NCBI RefSeq assembly: GCF_029688735.1
Contig: NZ_JARULD010000001.1
Span: 186,001 to 250,000 of the forward strand
Length of the DNA: 64,000 bases
Source of the DNA: Qipengyuania flavescens
GTDB lineage: Bacteria > Pseudomonadota > Alphaproteobacteria > Sphingomonadales > Sphingomonadaceae
Direction: 5' to 3'
Numbering within the stretch: the first letter of the stretch is position 1; each line of letters begins with the position of its first letter. The translations under genes and the position numbers were made by a program. Positions 53,251 through 61,259 of this stretch are shown piece after piece. Below the pieces are notes generated by a model. That model ran no database searches. It was not told the DNA's origin and was given only the letters and a program-made list of their open reading frames with translations.

Positions 53251-53566
53251 GGGTCTCTCTCCGGATGTAGCTTTGTGCGCACCGTACACATCGGCGCTGC
53301 CCTGCTCAAATCCAAACCTTCGCGAATCATGCCGCGAATTGGTGGTTCGACATGCAGGACCCTAAAAACCACTAGCCTTCATGCGTTTCGACGACACGCC
53401 CGCCCCAAGACCTGTTGGTCAAACTGCGCGCCGACAAGTCAGAGGGTATCGACCTAATATCAAAGGTATCGAACTCATATCGGGCGAGGACGGCCTGCAG
53501 TGGCTAGCCGCCTTTTACGACGCCCACCCCAACCGACCGGATCTGTCCACTATCGAGCAGTTGCGC
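53251..53566. other. Intergenic region between aldolase and GFA genes
   Basis: No gene was recognised in this 316-base gap. It should hold the aldolase promoter (minus strand). Near its right end it contains an imperfect tandem repeat at 53445-53481, listed separately. Short frames that resemble each other because of that repeat were not considered genes. Confidence 0.5.
53445..53481. repeat. Two 17-base imperfect direct repeats, 20-base period
   Basis: GGTATCGACCTAATATC at 53445-53461 and GGTATCGAACTCATATC at 53465-53481 differ at two positions and are spaced 20 bases, about two helical turns. Each unit is also close to a palindrome. They might be regulator sites for the aldolase gene, about 200 bases away, but could be chance. 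Confidence 0.5.
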
Positions 53567-53995
53567 TCAGTCGAAGGTGAAGCCTGCCGCTTCGGCCTCG
53601 GCGATGACCTCGGCGCCGGTCTGGCGGGGATGATCGCCTTGGATGCGGCACCAATCCGCCGCTTCGTCGACGAAAATTTCCTTCTCGATCGTGTGCGACG
53701 CGGCGGCATCGAACAGGCCGGCGGAGAAGCTGCGATTGCCGGTGGGCAGGAAGCGGAACCACAGGTGGCTGCCGCACGTCCCGCAAAAGGCTCGCTCTGC
53801 CCAGTCGCTCGAGCGGTAGACGCTGGCCTTGTCCTCGCCCTCGATCATGACCGATTTACCCGTCTGTGCGGTGTAGATGGCTCCGCTCCAGCGGCGGCAC
53901 ATGTTGCATTGGCAGATTTCGATCTCGTGGGCGGGTCCTTCGATGGTGATCCCGACCGCGCCGCACAGGCAATGGCCCTGTATCGTGTCGGTCAT
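53567..53995 (-). CDS. GFA family protein (glutathione-dependent formaldehyde-activating type)
   Basis: The 142-residue protein carries the complete cysteine pattern of the GFA fold: Cys9 and Cys11, Cys28, Cys30 and Cys33, and Cys71 and Cys74. These bind zinc, and the fold binds glutathione in the founding enzyme Gfa. The short GHCLCGAV, CQCNMCRRWSGA and FCGTCGSHLW motifs are clear. Many members do not act on formaldehyde, so the substrate is open. It is 12 bases downstream of an Lrp-family regulator on the same strand. Confidence 0.9.
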   Translation of the reverse strand: MTDTIQGHCLCGAVGITIEGPAHEIEICQCNMCRRWSGAIYTAQTGKSVMIEGEDKASVYRSSDWAERAFCGTCGSHLWFRFLPTGNRSFSAGLFDAAASHTIEKEIFVDEAADWCRIQGDHPRQTGAEVIAEAEAAGFTFD

Positions 53996-54007
53996 CGCAG
54001 CGCCTCC

Positions 54008-54475
54008 TTATTTACCCAGCGGCACGCCAGGCTCACTCTTGCTGGTGCGGATCGTCAGCGATGTCTTCACACTCGCCACATTGGGCGCCGGAGTCAGCTT
54101 GCTGGTAAGGAATTCCTGGAAGCTTTGCAGATCCTTGCTGACGATTTTGATGATGAAATCGATCTCGCCGTTAAGCATGTGCACCTCGCGCACTTCCGGC
54201 AGGTCCCGCATAGCTTCTTCGAACTCGCGCAGCGCGTCTTCGGCCTGGCTCTTCAGGCTGACCATGGCGAATACCGTGATCGAGAAGCCTAGCTTCCCCG
54301 GATCGAGATCGGCGTGGTAGCCCTTGATCACGCCCTCGTCCTCCAACGCGCGGACGCGGCGCAGGCACGGCGGAGCGGTCAGGCCGACCCGGTGGGCCAG
54401 CTCGACATTGGTAATGCGCCCTTCGGCCTGCAATTCGCCCAGCAGCTTGCGATCGATTTCGTCGAGATTGGCCAT
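54008..54475 (-). CDS. Lrp/AsnC family transcriptional regulator
   Basis: The 155-residue protein has an N-terminal helix-turn-helix (LDEIDRKLLGELQAEGRITNVELAHRVGL, with the recognition helix PPCLRRVRALEDEGVI). The C-terminal RAM domain binds amino acids and oligomerises (SLKSQAEDALREFEE and GEIDFIIKIVSKDL). The ATG at 54475 gives the normal start. It is 12 bases ahead of the GFA gene and may regulate it, itself, or the divergent kinase-like gene at 54706. Confidence 0.92.
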   Translation of the reverse strand: MANLDEIDRKLLGELQAEGRITNVELAHRVGLTAPPCLRRVRALEDEGVIKGYHADLDPGKLGFSITVFAMVSLKSQAEDALREFEEAMRDLPEVREVHMLNGEIDFIIKIVSKDLQSFQEFLTSKLTPAPNVASVKTSLTIRTSKSEPGVPLGK

Positions 54476-54705
54476 GACCCATGAGCCCCTAAAATGCGTT
54501 TGTCCGTTATCCCGGTCCGGCATGCATCGCGAAATGTTAACAACGCATCTGGAGCCTCTTGGCTAACATTATTATCTTTGCCAGCAATTGTCCCGCTTTG
54601 CAACGCGAAGGCAAGTTTCCGTTCATCGTAAACCTTACACGGATAGAAAGCGAAAAAGTGTCATGGTTTACCCTTCGCAAACCTTGATGCCGCACCGGAG
54701 TATCC

Positions 54706-56481
54706 ATGCATTTTGACGACCGCCTTGCCACAGTGTTGCGCCACCGCGCGACGGGCGAGCGTGCGGGCAAGACGCAGTTTCGCCAACTGATCGACCTGCT
54801 GGGCGAGCGGCCGCAGGCGGGCGACCCGGCGTTGAAGGCGGCGGCATATCTGCGTCTGATCGCATTGGCGGAGATGATCCCGGTCGATGAGCGCGCACGT
54901 ATCGTAGGCGAGAACGGCTGGCGGTTCCGCAATCCCGAACTTGTGAAATGGTTCGGCGAGGCGCATCCGAAGATCGCCGCCGCGGCGCTCTATCGCGCGC
55001 ATTTGACGGGTGAGGAATGGGAGAGTCTCATCCCCCGCCTGCCGATCCGCGCGCGCGGTTTCCTTCGGCACCGTCGCGACCTGCCCGAAGCTGCCGTACG
55101 CGTGCTCGACCGGCTGGGCGTGCAGGACCGCGCATTGCCCCTACCCGACATGCTGGAGCTGCTGGACGAGGCGGAGCCGACCGAAGCGATCAAGGCTGAC
55201 CTGCCCGCGGAGCCACCGCCGCTGGTGCTGTCGGCAGCGAACGATGGCGACGACACGAACACCGATGTCCCGCCGGATGGAGAGCCTGAAGAGGACGTTC
55301 CCGCCGCTACTCCCGCCCCCTCTCCCGCCACGACCGGCGGCATCCGCGCCCTCGTCGACCGGATCGAGGCGTACAAGCGCAACCGCGGAAGCACCGGCGG
55401 CGAGGCCCCGTCCCTGCCGCTGGGCGATCCGGAACCGGCGGTGCAGCGCAAGCCGGTCGCCAGCTTCCTGTTCGGCACCGATGCCGAGGGCCGAATCGAC
55501 TGGGCAGAAGACGGGATCGCGCCCATGGTGGTCGGCACCGCGCTCGCCCAGCGGCGCGGCGATGGCGCGGGCGGAGACGATTTCGCTGCTGCTTTCCTCA
55601 ATCGCAGGCCTGTTCGCAGCGCCATGCTGACGCTGCGCGGCGGCGAGGCCATCGCGGGCGAATGGACGGTCGATGCCGCGCCCCGCTTCACGCGCGGCGA
55701 GGGCCGGTTCTACGGCTATGTCGGGCGCTTCCGCCGGGCTGTCGCGGCGAGCGACGACCGCCGCCATGACAGCGCTGATCGCCTGCGCCAGCTCCTCCAC
55801 GAACTGCGCACGCCGGTTAATGCTATGCAGGGCAATGCGGAGGTCATCCAGCAACAGGTCTTCGGCCCCACGCCGCACGAATATCGCGCGCTGGCCGCTT
55901 CGATTGCCGGGGACAGCGCACGCATCCTCGCGGGCTTCGACGAACTCGACCGGCTGGCACGGCTCGAAACCGGCACGCTGGAATTGGAGCCCGGAACGGC
56001 GGATTTCGCCGCCATCGCGCATGCGCAGATCGACCAGCTGCAATCGGTCCTGAAACCGCGCGTCGCCAGCTTCGCCACGCAGCTGGAAGCCGATGCCGCG
56101 CTGCTGCCGATAACGAGCGGCGATGCAGAGATGCTCGCCTGGCGCGTATTGGCCACGATCGCGGGCGCGACCGGTGCGGGCGAGACGATCAAGCTCTACT
56201 TGCGCACGGAAGACGGGCAGGCGACCCTGCGCGCCCAATTGCCGGCTACGCTGGCCAGCGCAAACGACGTCTTCTCTCACGAAGCGCGCGGCGGTACCGG
56301 AGCGGTCAGCGCCGGGATCTTCGGCGCGGGCTTCTCCCTCCGTCTTGCCCGCGCGGAGGCGCGCGCAGCGGGCGGCGAATTGTCGCGCGACGACCAGTGG
56401 TTGATCCTCTCGCTGCCGCTCTTGACCGGGGAAGAGGCGCTGCCTAGCCCAGCCAATACGCCGGGTCGCGCGGCGGGCTGA
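54706..56481 (+). CDS. Histidine kinase-like protein with degenerate ATPase domain
   Basis: The 591-residue protein has an N-terminal helical region of about 150 residues of unknown type, then a Pro/Asp-rich linker (about 160-205). A PAS-like stretch (about 251-345, FLFGTDAEGRIDWAEDG) and a HisKA region with the phospho-acceptor His365 in LLHELRTPVNAMQGN follow. The C-terminal third has the length of an ATPase domain, but no N box Asn, no DxGxG and no clear G2 were found; the segment SGIFGAGFSLRLARAEA is the closest. It has no membrane span. It may be a scaffold or phosphotransfer partner. The gene overlaps a CTGA with the next gene. It is divergent from the Lrp gene. Confidence 0.8.
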   Translation: MHFDDRLATVLRHRATGERAGKTQFRQLIDLLGERPQAGDPALKAAAYLRLIALAEMIPVDERARIVGENGWRFRNPELVKWFGEAHPKIAAAALYRAHLTGEEWESLIPRLPIRARGFLRHRRDLPEAAVRVLDRLGVQDRALPLPDMLELLDEAEPTEAIKADLPAEPPPLVLSAANDGDDTNTDVPPDGEPEEDVPAATPAPSPATTGGIRALVDRIEAYKRNRGSTGGEAPSLPLGDPEPAVQRKPVASFLFGTDAEGRIDWAEDGIAPMVVGTALAQRRGDGAGGDDFAAAFLNRRPVRSAMLTLRGGEAIAGEWTVDAAPRFTRGEGRFYGYVGRFRRAVAASDDRRHDSADRLRQLLHELRTPVNAMQGNAEVIQQQVFGPTPHEYRALAASIAGDSARILAGFDELDRLARLETGTLELEPGTADFAAIAHAQIDQLQSVLKPRVASFATQLEADAALLPITSGDAEMLAWRVLATIAGATGAGETIKLYLRTEDGQATLRAQLPATLASANDVFSHEARGGTGAVSAGIFGAGFSLRLARAEARAAGGELSRDDQWLILSLPLLTGEEALPSPANTPGRAAG

Positions 56482-57518
56482 TCATTCGCCATTGGACACG
56501 CCGGGGGGCAAGCGACATTCAACACGCGAATCTTCTCCATCCGCCGTCGCGCAATCAGACCGTCAGCTTTGCACCCGATTTCGGGCAGCGGGCGCTTCTG
56601 ACCGTCGATGCCGAGGAGGAATTCGACTGGACGGGCGACTTCTCGCGCCAGGGTTATACGCTCGACCACGTGCCGCGGATCGCGAAGTTCCAGCAGTTCT
56701 GCGGTTCGCTTGGCATTTCGCCGGTCTATCTGATCGACTGGCCCATCGCGCAGTCACCGATCGCGCAAGACATTATCGGTGGTGCTGTGGCCAAGGGCGA
56801 GGCCGAGGTGGGCGTCCAGCTGCATCCGTGGGTCAATCCCCCCTTCGACGAAGAACTGACCCGCCGCACCAGCTTTTCCGGCAATCTGCCTCCCGACCTC
56901 GAGCGCGCCAAATTCCGGGCCTTGCGCGATCTTATCGAGGAAAAATTCGGCGCCGTCCCCCGCATCTACCGCGCAGGCCGCTATGGCGTGGGGCCTGCAA
57001 CCGCCGCGATGCTTTCGGAGACCGGCATCGCCATCGACAGTTCGGTGCGCTGCCGCTTCGATTACAGCGCCGAAGGCGGGCCCGATTTCCGCGCCCATCC
57101 TTGCACACCCTATTGGACCGACACGCAGCGCAAGCTGCTCGAGTTGCCATTGACCACGGTCTACTGGGGCATGCTGCGCAAACAGGGCGACGCTCTGTTT
57201 CCGCTCGCCCGGAACTCGGCGATGCTCACAAGCCTTTTTTCGCGCCTCGGCCTGCTCGAGCGCATCGCGCTCACACCCGAAGGCACGTCGGCAGAGGAAG
57301 CCCTCAAGGCCTTGGACATCGCGCTCGACGATGGGCTGCCGGTGCTCACGCTCAGCTTCCACAGCCCGTCATTGTCGCCCGGCCACACACCTTATGTGCG
57401 CAGCGAAGACGACCTCGACCGCTTCTACGACTGGTTGCGGACCGTTTACGCCTACCTCGACCAGCGCGGTGTTCGGTCGACGACGGTTGCGGAAATCATC
57501 GATTCCGTCGTTGTCTAG
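56478..57518 (+). CDS. WalW-type polysaccharide deacetylase
   Basis: The protein has the NodB-related deacetylase fold. From base 56478 it reads about 346 residues. The conserved motif RALLTVDAEEEFDW lies in residues 46-59. The GVQLHPWVNPPFDEE segment with the metal-binding His and the GVGPATAAMLSETGIAID segment follow. No ATG, GTG or TTG is in frame before a GTG at 56667-56669, which would remove the N-terminal motif. The CTG at 56478, overlapping the previous stop as CTGA, is the best start, but this is inferred. The enzyme probably deacetylates a surface polysaccharide, acting with an unidentified partner. Confidence 0.8.
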   Translation: MIIRHWTRRGASDIQHANLLHPPSRNQTVSFAPDFGQRALLTVDAEEEFDWTGDFSRQGYTLDHVPRIAKFQQFCGSLGISPVYLIDWPIAQSPIAQDIIGGAVAKGEAEVGVQLHPWVNPPFDEELTRRTSFSGNLPPDLERAKFRALRDLIEEKFGAVPRIYRAGRYGVGPATAAMLSETGIAIDSSVRCRFDYSAEGGPDFRAHPCTPYWTDTQRKLLELPLTTVYWGMLRKQGDALFPLARNSAMLTSLFSRLGLLERIALTPEGTSAEEALKALDIALDDGLPVLTLSFHSPSLSPGHTPYVRSEDDLDRFYDWLRTVYAYLDQRGVRSTTVAEIIDSVVV

Positions 57519-57575
57519 CGGCTTGCCAGTCCGGCGCCGTGCCGCTAGGCGCTTGCCTCCGCATGCGGTGCATGG

Positions 57576-57652
57576 GGGCCTGTAGCTCAGTTGGTTAGAG
57601 CTGGCCGCTCATAACGGCTAGGTCGCGGGTTCGAGTCCTGCCGGGCCCACCA
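57576..57652 (+). tRNA. tRNA with CAT anticodon (Met elongator or Ile2)
   Basis: Complete cloverleaf with acceptor GGGCCTG and CGGGCCC (one G-U pair), discriminator A and encoded CCA. The anticodon loop CTCATAA carries CAT at 57610-57612. The anticodon stem is GGCCG/CGGCT, so it is not the initiator, which needs three G-C pairs. Without the lysidine determinants I cannot separate elongator Met from Ile2. Confidence 0.93.
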
Positions 57653-57679
57653 TCTACAGCAAATTGCGGGACATCCGGT

Positions 57680-57756
57680 CGGGGAGTGGCGCAGCCTGGT
57701 AGCGCACTTGTTTTGGGTACAAGGGGTCGCTGGTTCGAATCCAGTCTCCCCGACCA
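57680..57756 (+). tRNA. tRNA-Pro (anticodon TGG)
   Basis: Complete cloverleaf: acceptor CGGGGAG with CTCCCCG, discriminator A, encoded CCA. Anticodon stem CTTGT/ACAAG and loop TTTGGGT giving TGG (57714-57716). It is 27 bases downstream of the CAT tRNA and probably cotranscribed. It shares its D and T arms with the tRNA-Pro at 48352. Confidence 0.95.
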
Positions 57757-57790
57757 TTTGTCTCTTGTCTTGGTCAAGCAGAGCGCACGC

Positions 57791-58414
57791 TTAAACGGAC
57801 TTCATGTCCTGCCGGGAAAGGGCCAACTTGACGCCCTCGTCCTCCTGCATGCGGTCGCGGAATGCCCGCAGGGTCGGGTAGTCGTCGATCGACAGCGGGG
57901 TCTGCTCGATCCACCGCGTGACGACATAGAGATAGGCATCGGCGAAGCTGCGCTCGGATAGATACCACTCGCTATCGGTCTCCTGGAAATTGGCTTCCAA
58001 GCGCTCGAAATGTTTGCGCAGCTTGTCGTAAGCCGCTGCCTTCACTTCGTCTTGCGTGTCCTTGCTCTCGGCGTAGGTCTTCGCAGCGAAATGCGGTCCG
58101 AAATCGGCATGCACTTCGCTCGTGAGGTAGGATAGCGCTTCGGCTTCCTTGCGCCCCAAGACCTTGTCGCGTGCATAGTCCTCGGTCCCGTATTCCGCGC
58201 CGAGCCAGCTCAGGATTGCTGCGGCCTCGGTCAGGACGTCGCCGTCTTCGAACGCGACTGCAGGCACCTTCCCCTTGGGATTGATCGCGAGATACTCGTC
58301 CTTCTTGTGGTCGCCATAGGCCATGTTCTTGACCTCGACCGGAGCATCCAGCCACGCGACCGCAATATTGGTGGCAAGGGCACAGGTGCCGGGCATCGTG
58401 TAAAGTGTGGGCAT
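57791..58414 (-). CDS. Glutathione S-transferase family protein
   Basis: The 207-residue protein has the thioredoxin-like N-terminal domain ([21 protein letters not shown], with [15 protein letters not shown] and the glutathione gamma-Glu contact in [11 protein letters not shown]) and an all-helical C-terminal domain ([13 protein letters not shown]). The short GTCALATN start resembles beta/bacterial GSTs with a Cys or Ser in the active site. The ATG at 58414 has GAGGA upstream and is preferred over 58450. It is divergent from MATE, the two starts being 62 bases apart. Confidence 0.88.
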   Translation of the reverse strand: MPTLYTMPGTCALATNIAVAWLDAPVEVKNMAYGDHKKDEYLAINPKGKVPAVAFEDGDVLTEAAAILSWLGAEYGTEDYARDKVLGRKEAEALSYLTSEVHADFGPHFAAKTYAESKDTQDEVKAAAYDKLRKHFERLEANFQETDSEWYLSERSFADAYLYVVTRWIEQTPLSIDDYPTLRAFRDRMQEDEGVKLALSRQDMKSV

Positions 58415-58475
58415 ATCATCGTCCTCGGGTTTCGGTGGTCTTGCGTTCAATGGCCCGCTCCTGTCTCAAGTTCCG

Positions 58476-59816
58476 GTGAGCGCGACGACACCTGCCAAAC
58501 TCGATCGGACGGCGATCCTGGCGATCTGGGCCATCGCCCTGCCTGCAATGGTCACCAATGTCGCGACTGCGCTGATCGGGATCGGCGACATGTGGATTGT
58601 CGGCCAGCTTGGCGACGCCCCCACGCAAGGTGCGGTCGATGTCGGCGCCAAGCTTTTCGCAGCGCTGTTCACGGTCATGAATTTCCTGAAGACCGGCACG
58701 ACCGGCCTCGTCGCGCAAGCCGGCACTCGGTCGGGTCCGGCAGAACAGGTCGCCGTGATGATCCGCGGATTGGTGGTCGGACTCGCCATTGCCGCGTTGC
58801 TGCTGATGGCCAAGCCGATCCTGCTGCCCGCGCTGCTCGACGCGCTGGGCGCACAGGGCGAGGTCCGCACTGCTGCCGTAATCTATGCCGACATCCGCTA
58901 TTGGAGCGCGCCAGCGGTGCTCGCTAATTTCGCCATGGTCGGCTTCCTAGTCGGGCGGCGGCGGATGAAGACGGTGCTGGCGATCGAGGTGGCCTACAAC
59001 CTGCTCAATGTTGCGCTCGGGCTGTGGTTGGCCCTGGGGCTGGACTGGGGCATTGCCGGGATCGGCTGGTCCAGCTTTATCGCGGAATTCGCCAAGCTGG
59101 TTGCCTGTGTCGCCATCGTCGTTGCACTCGCCGGATCGGACCTTCGCGACGCAGTCCGTGACCGTGCTTCGATCTCGCTTGCGGCGCTTAAGCCCTTTCT
59201 CTCGGTCAATCGCGACCTGTTCCTGCGGACCGTGATCCTGATGGTCGCAATCTCGGCCCTCACGCGGCTCGGCGCAGAGCGCGGTGCAGTGGTGCTGGCC
59301 GCCAATGGTATCCTCTATCAGCTGTTCGTGTTCTCCGCGCTGTTGCTAGACGGGTTCGAGAATGCGGCACAGGTACTCAACGGCGAGCGGCATGGAGATG
59401 ACGACCGCGACGGCTTTCTCGCCTACATGCGCGCCATCCTGCTGCGTGGGCTCGGCATTGCCGCAATCCTGGCCGGAGTTTTCGCCGTGGCCGGCGGCTC
59501 GATCCTCGAGTCATTTGCAGCGACCGAGGCAGTGGCTGTCGAGGCTCGCGCTCTCGTGCCGTGGCTGGTGATCATACCCTTCGCAGGGGTCGCCGGATTC
59601 GTACTCGACGGCGTGTTCGTCGGGGCCAGCTGGACGCGCGCCCTGCTGCTCAGCATGGCCGGAGCGTGCGTGGGCTATGCGCTATTGCTGTGGCTGACCT
59701 GGCCGCTGGGGAACGACGGCTTGTGGCTGTCTTTCGTGGCGTTTCTGGTGCTCAGAGCGGTGCTGCAGCTGGCCCTGATCCCTCGGCTTATGCGCGCTGG
59801 GCGTCCTTCGACCTGA
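58476..59816 (+). CDS. MATE family efflux transporter
   Basis: The 446-residue protein has twelve predicted spans in two halves, typical of the DinF-like branch of MATE antiporters. Segments such as ALPAMVTNVATALIGIGDM and VMNFLKTGTTGLVAQA in the first half are characteristic. The family exports drugs or metabolites with sodium or protons. The GTG at 58476 is preferred, because an earlier in-frame Met would run into the GST region; its ribosome-binding site is weak. The last 29 bases overlap the convergent diguanylate cyclase gene. The substrate is unknown. Confidence 0.85.
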   Translation: MSATTPAKLDRTAILAIWAIALPAMVTNVATALIGIGDMWIVGQLGDAPTQGAVDVGAKLFAALFTVMNFLKTGTTGLVAQAGTRSGPAEQVAVMIRGLVVGLAIAALLLMAKPILLPALLDALGAQGEVRTAAVIYADIRYWSAPAVLANFAMVGFLVGRRRMKTVLAIEVAYNLLNVALGLWLALGLDWGIAGIGWSSFIAEFAKLVACVAIVVALAGSDLRDAVRDRASISLAALKPFLSVNRDLFLRTVILMVAISALTRLGAERGAVVLAANGILYQLFVFSALLLDGFENAAQVLNGERHGDDDRDGFLAYMRAILLRGLGIAAILAGVFAVAGGSILESFAATEAVAVEARALVPWLVIIPFAGVAGFVLDGVFVGASWTRALLLSMAGACVGYALLLWLTWPLGNDGLWLSFVAFLVLRAVLQLALIPRLMRAGRPST

Positions 59817-60981
59817 ACTCGGTCACGACGTTCGCCATCTCCTCGCGGCAGACGCGGTTGCGACCGCTTTCCTTCGCACGGTAAAGCTCGGCATCGGCGC
59901 GTGCGAACAGCTTGCCATAGCCCTCGCCCGCCTCGCGCGCCGCAACGCCGAAGCTGGCAGACAGGCGGTTGTTGCTCGGCATGCCCGACACCGCTGTCTC
60001 CGAGAAACGCCGGCGGACGCGCTCGGCCATCGCCTCCGCCCGTTCATCATCGCAATTCCATGCGAGGATACAGAACTCCTCGCCGCCGATGCGCCCGGCG
60101 ATGTCGCTGTTGCGGATCATGTCGGCAATGACGCCGCCGAACGCCGCGATCGCCTTGTCGCCGACCTGGTGGCCATAGACGTCGTTCACCGCCTTGAAGT
60201 GATCGATATCGGCGACCACCAGCCCCACCGGGACGCCTTCCTGCTTGGCCCGTTCGATGATGGCAATCGCGTCCTGCTCGAAGGCCCGGCGCGCGCGCAG
60301 GCCGGTGAGCATGTCGCGTTCCCCGCGCTCACGCTCGGCTATCACCATGTCCCATGCGCAGGCCCCGATCAGGGCCACGCCGGTCATCAGCGAAGCGACC
60401 GTCACCGCGACGCTCAACACCGAGTAGTAGATGGATTCGCGATAGGCGGAAGCGTCAGACCCGCCCGCGATGATCAGCGTCAATACCGGCCGGACGAGAA
60501 AATTGACGGCTGCCAGCGCGAACAGCACGGCGATCAGCGTGTCGATCGCATTGCGGCGCTGCACGTTGAACAGCGCCATCGTTCCGATGACCATCATCAC
60601 GCCATAGCCCGTATTGATGATGTAAAGCCGCGGCCCCGTATCGTTCGACAGGAATATAGCGGCGGCCAGCGTGAGGGCGGAGATCGCGTAGACCACGGCC
60701 AGCGCCCGGATCGAGACATGCTGCCCCACCCGCTTCGCCGCTGCCCAGATCAAAGCGCCCGTCCCCAGCGTATAGAGCACCTGCGTCGCGTGAAAAACGT
60801 AGAACGCTCCCGGATCGGGCACGAGATGCGTGACCAAGAAACCGAGGCCGAGGCAGAAATAGGCGGCCGCAAAGCCGAGCACATAGGACCCCATGTTCCC
60901 GCGCTTCCACAGCACGAGAAACATCGCCATGAAAATCAATGCCATGGCAGGTGTAATAAGTCCGAGTATCTGCTCGCGCAT
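59788..60981 (-). CDS. Membrane-bound diguanylate cyclase (GGDEF protein)
   Basis: The 397-residue protein has an N-terminal region with about seven membrane spans (residues 5-215), then a GGDEF domain. The active site GGEEF lies at 299-303. The inhibitory I-site R-x-x-D (RNSD, 290-293) is five residues before it, so product inhibition is likely intact. The substrate-binding segment GLVVADIDHFKAVNDVYGHQVGD is present. It should make cyclic di-GMP from GTP to control motility and surface attachment. The sensed signal is unknown. It is convergent with MATE (29-base overlap). Confidence 0.93.
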   Translation of the reverse strand: MREQILGLITPAMALIFMAMFLVLWKRGNMGSYVLGFAAAYFCLGLGFLVTHLVPDPGAFYVFHATQVLYTLGTGALIWAAAKRVGQHVSIRALAVVYAISALTLAAAIFLSNDTGPRLYIINTGYGVMMVIGTMALFNVQRRNAIDTLIAVLFALAAVNFLVRPVLTLIIAGGSDASAYRESIYYSVLSVAVTVASLMTGVALIGACAWDMVIAERERGERDMLTGLRARRAFEQDAIAIIERAKQEGVPVGLVVADIDHFKAVNDVYGHQVGDKAIAAFGGVIADMIRNSDIAGRIGGEEFCILAWNCDDERAEAMAERVRRRFSETAVSGMPSNNRLSASFGVAAREAGEGYGKLFARADAELYRAKESGRNRVCREEMANVVTEFRSKDAQRA

Positions 60982-61259
60982 GATGTCGCGTAAAAACCCC
61001 CTGCCGGGGTCCTAGAGACCGTTACTTAATAAGTCCTCACTTTTTTCTTGGGTTTGTCCGGAAATCCCGAACTAAATCAGTGGCTGCATGCAACCCGATG
61101 CAAGCTCGCGCCGCAAGAACGTCCGACGCCTTGTGATATCGAGCAGCGGTTCTCGCACACCGCGCTTGCCCCTGCGCCCCGTGACCATTATCTGCGCCAC
61201 CATACCTGCCGGGCGCGCGCCGCCCGCTTATTCCAACCCGATCACGAAGGACCCGCCCG

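Noticed and set aside
53381-54292. 303-residue plus-strand ORF over the GFA and Lrp genes
   Set aside because: Most of it is antisense to conserved genes; only the first 180 bases are free and show no family.
57595-57777. Minus-strand ORF opposite two tRNA genes; similar frames at 24437 and 48224
   Set aside because: These are the well-known false proteins produced by translating tRNA complements.
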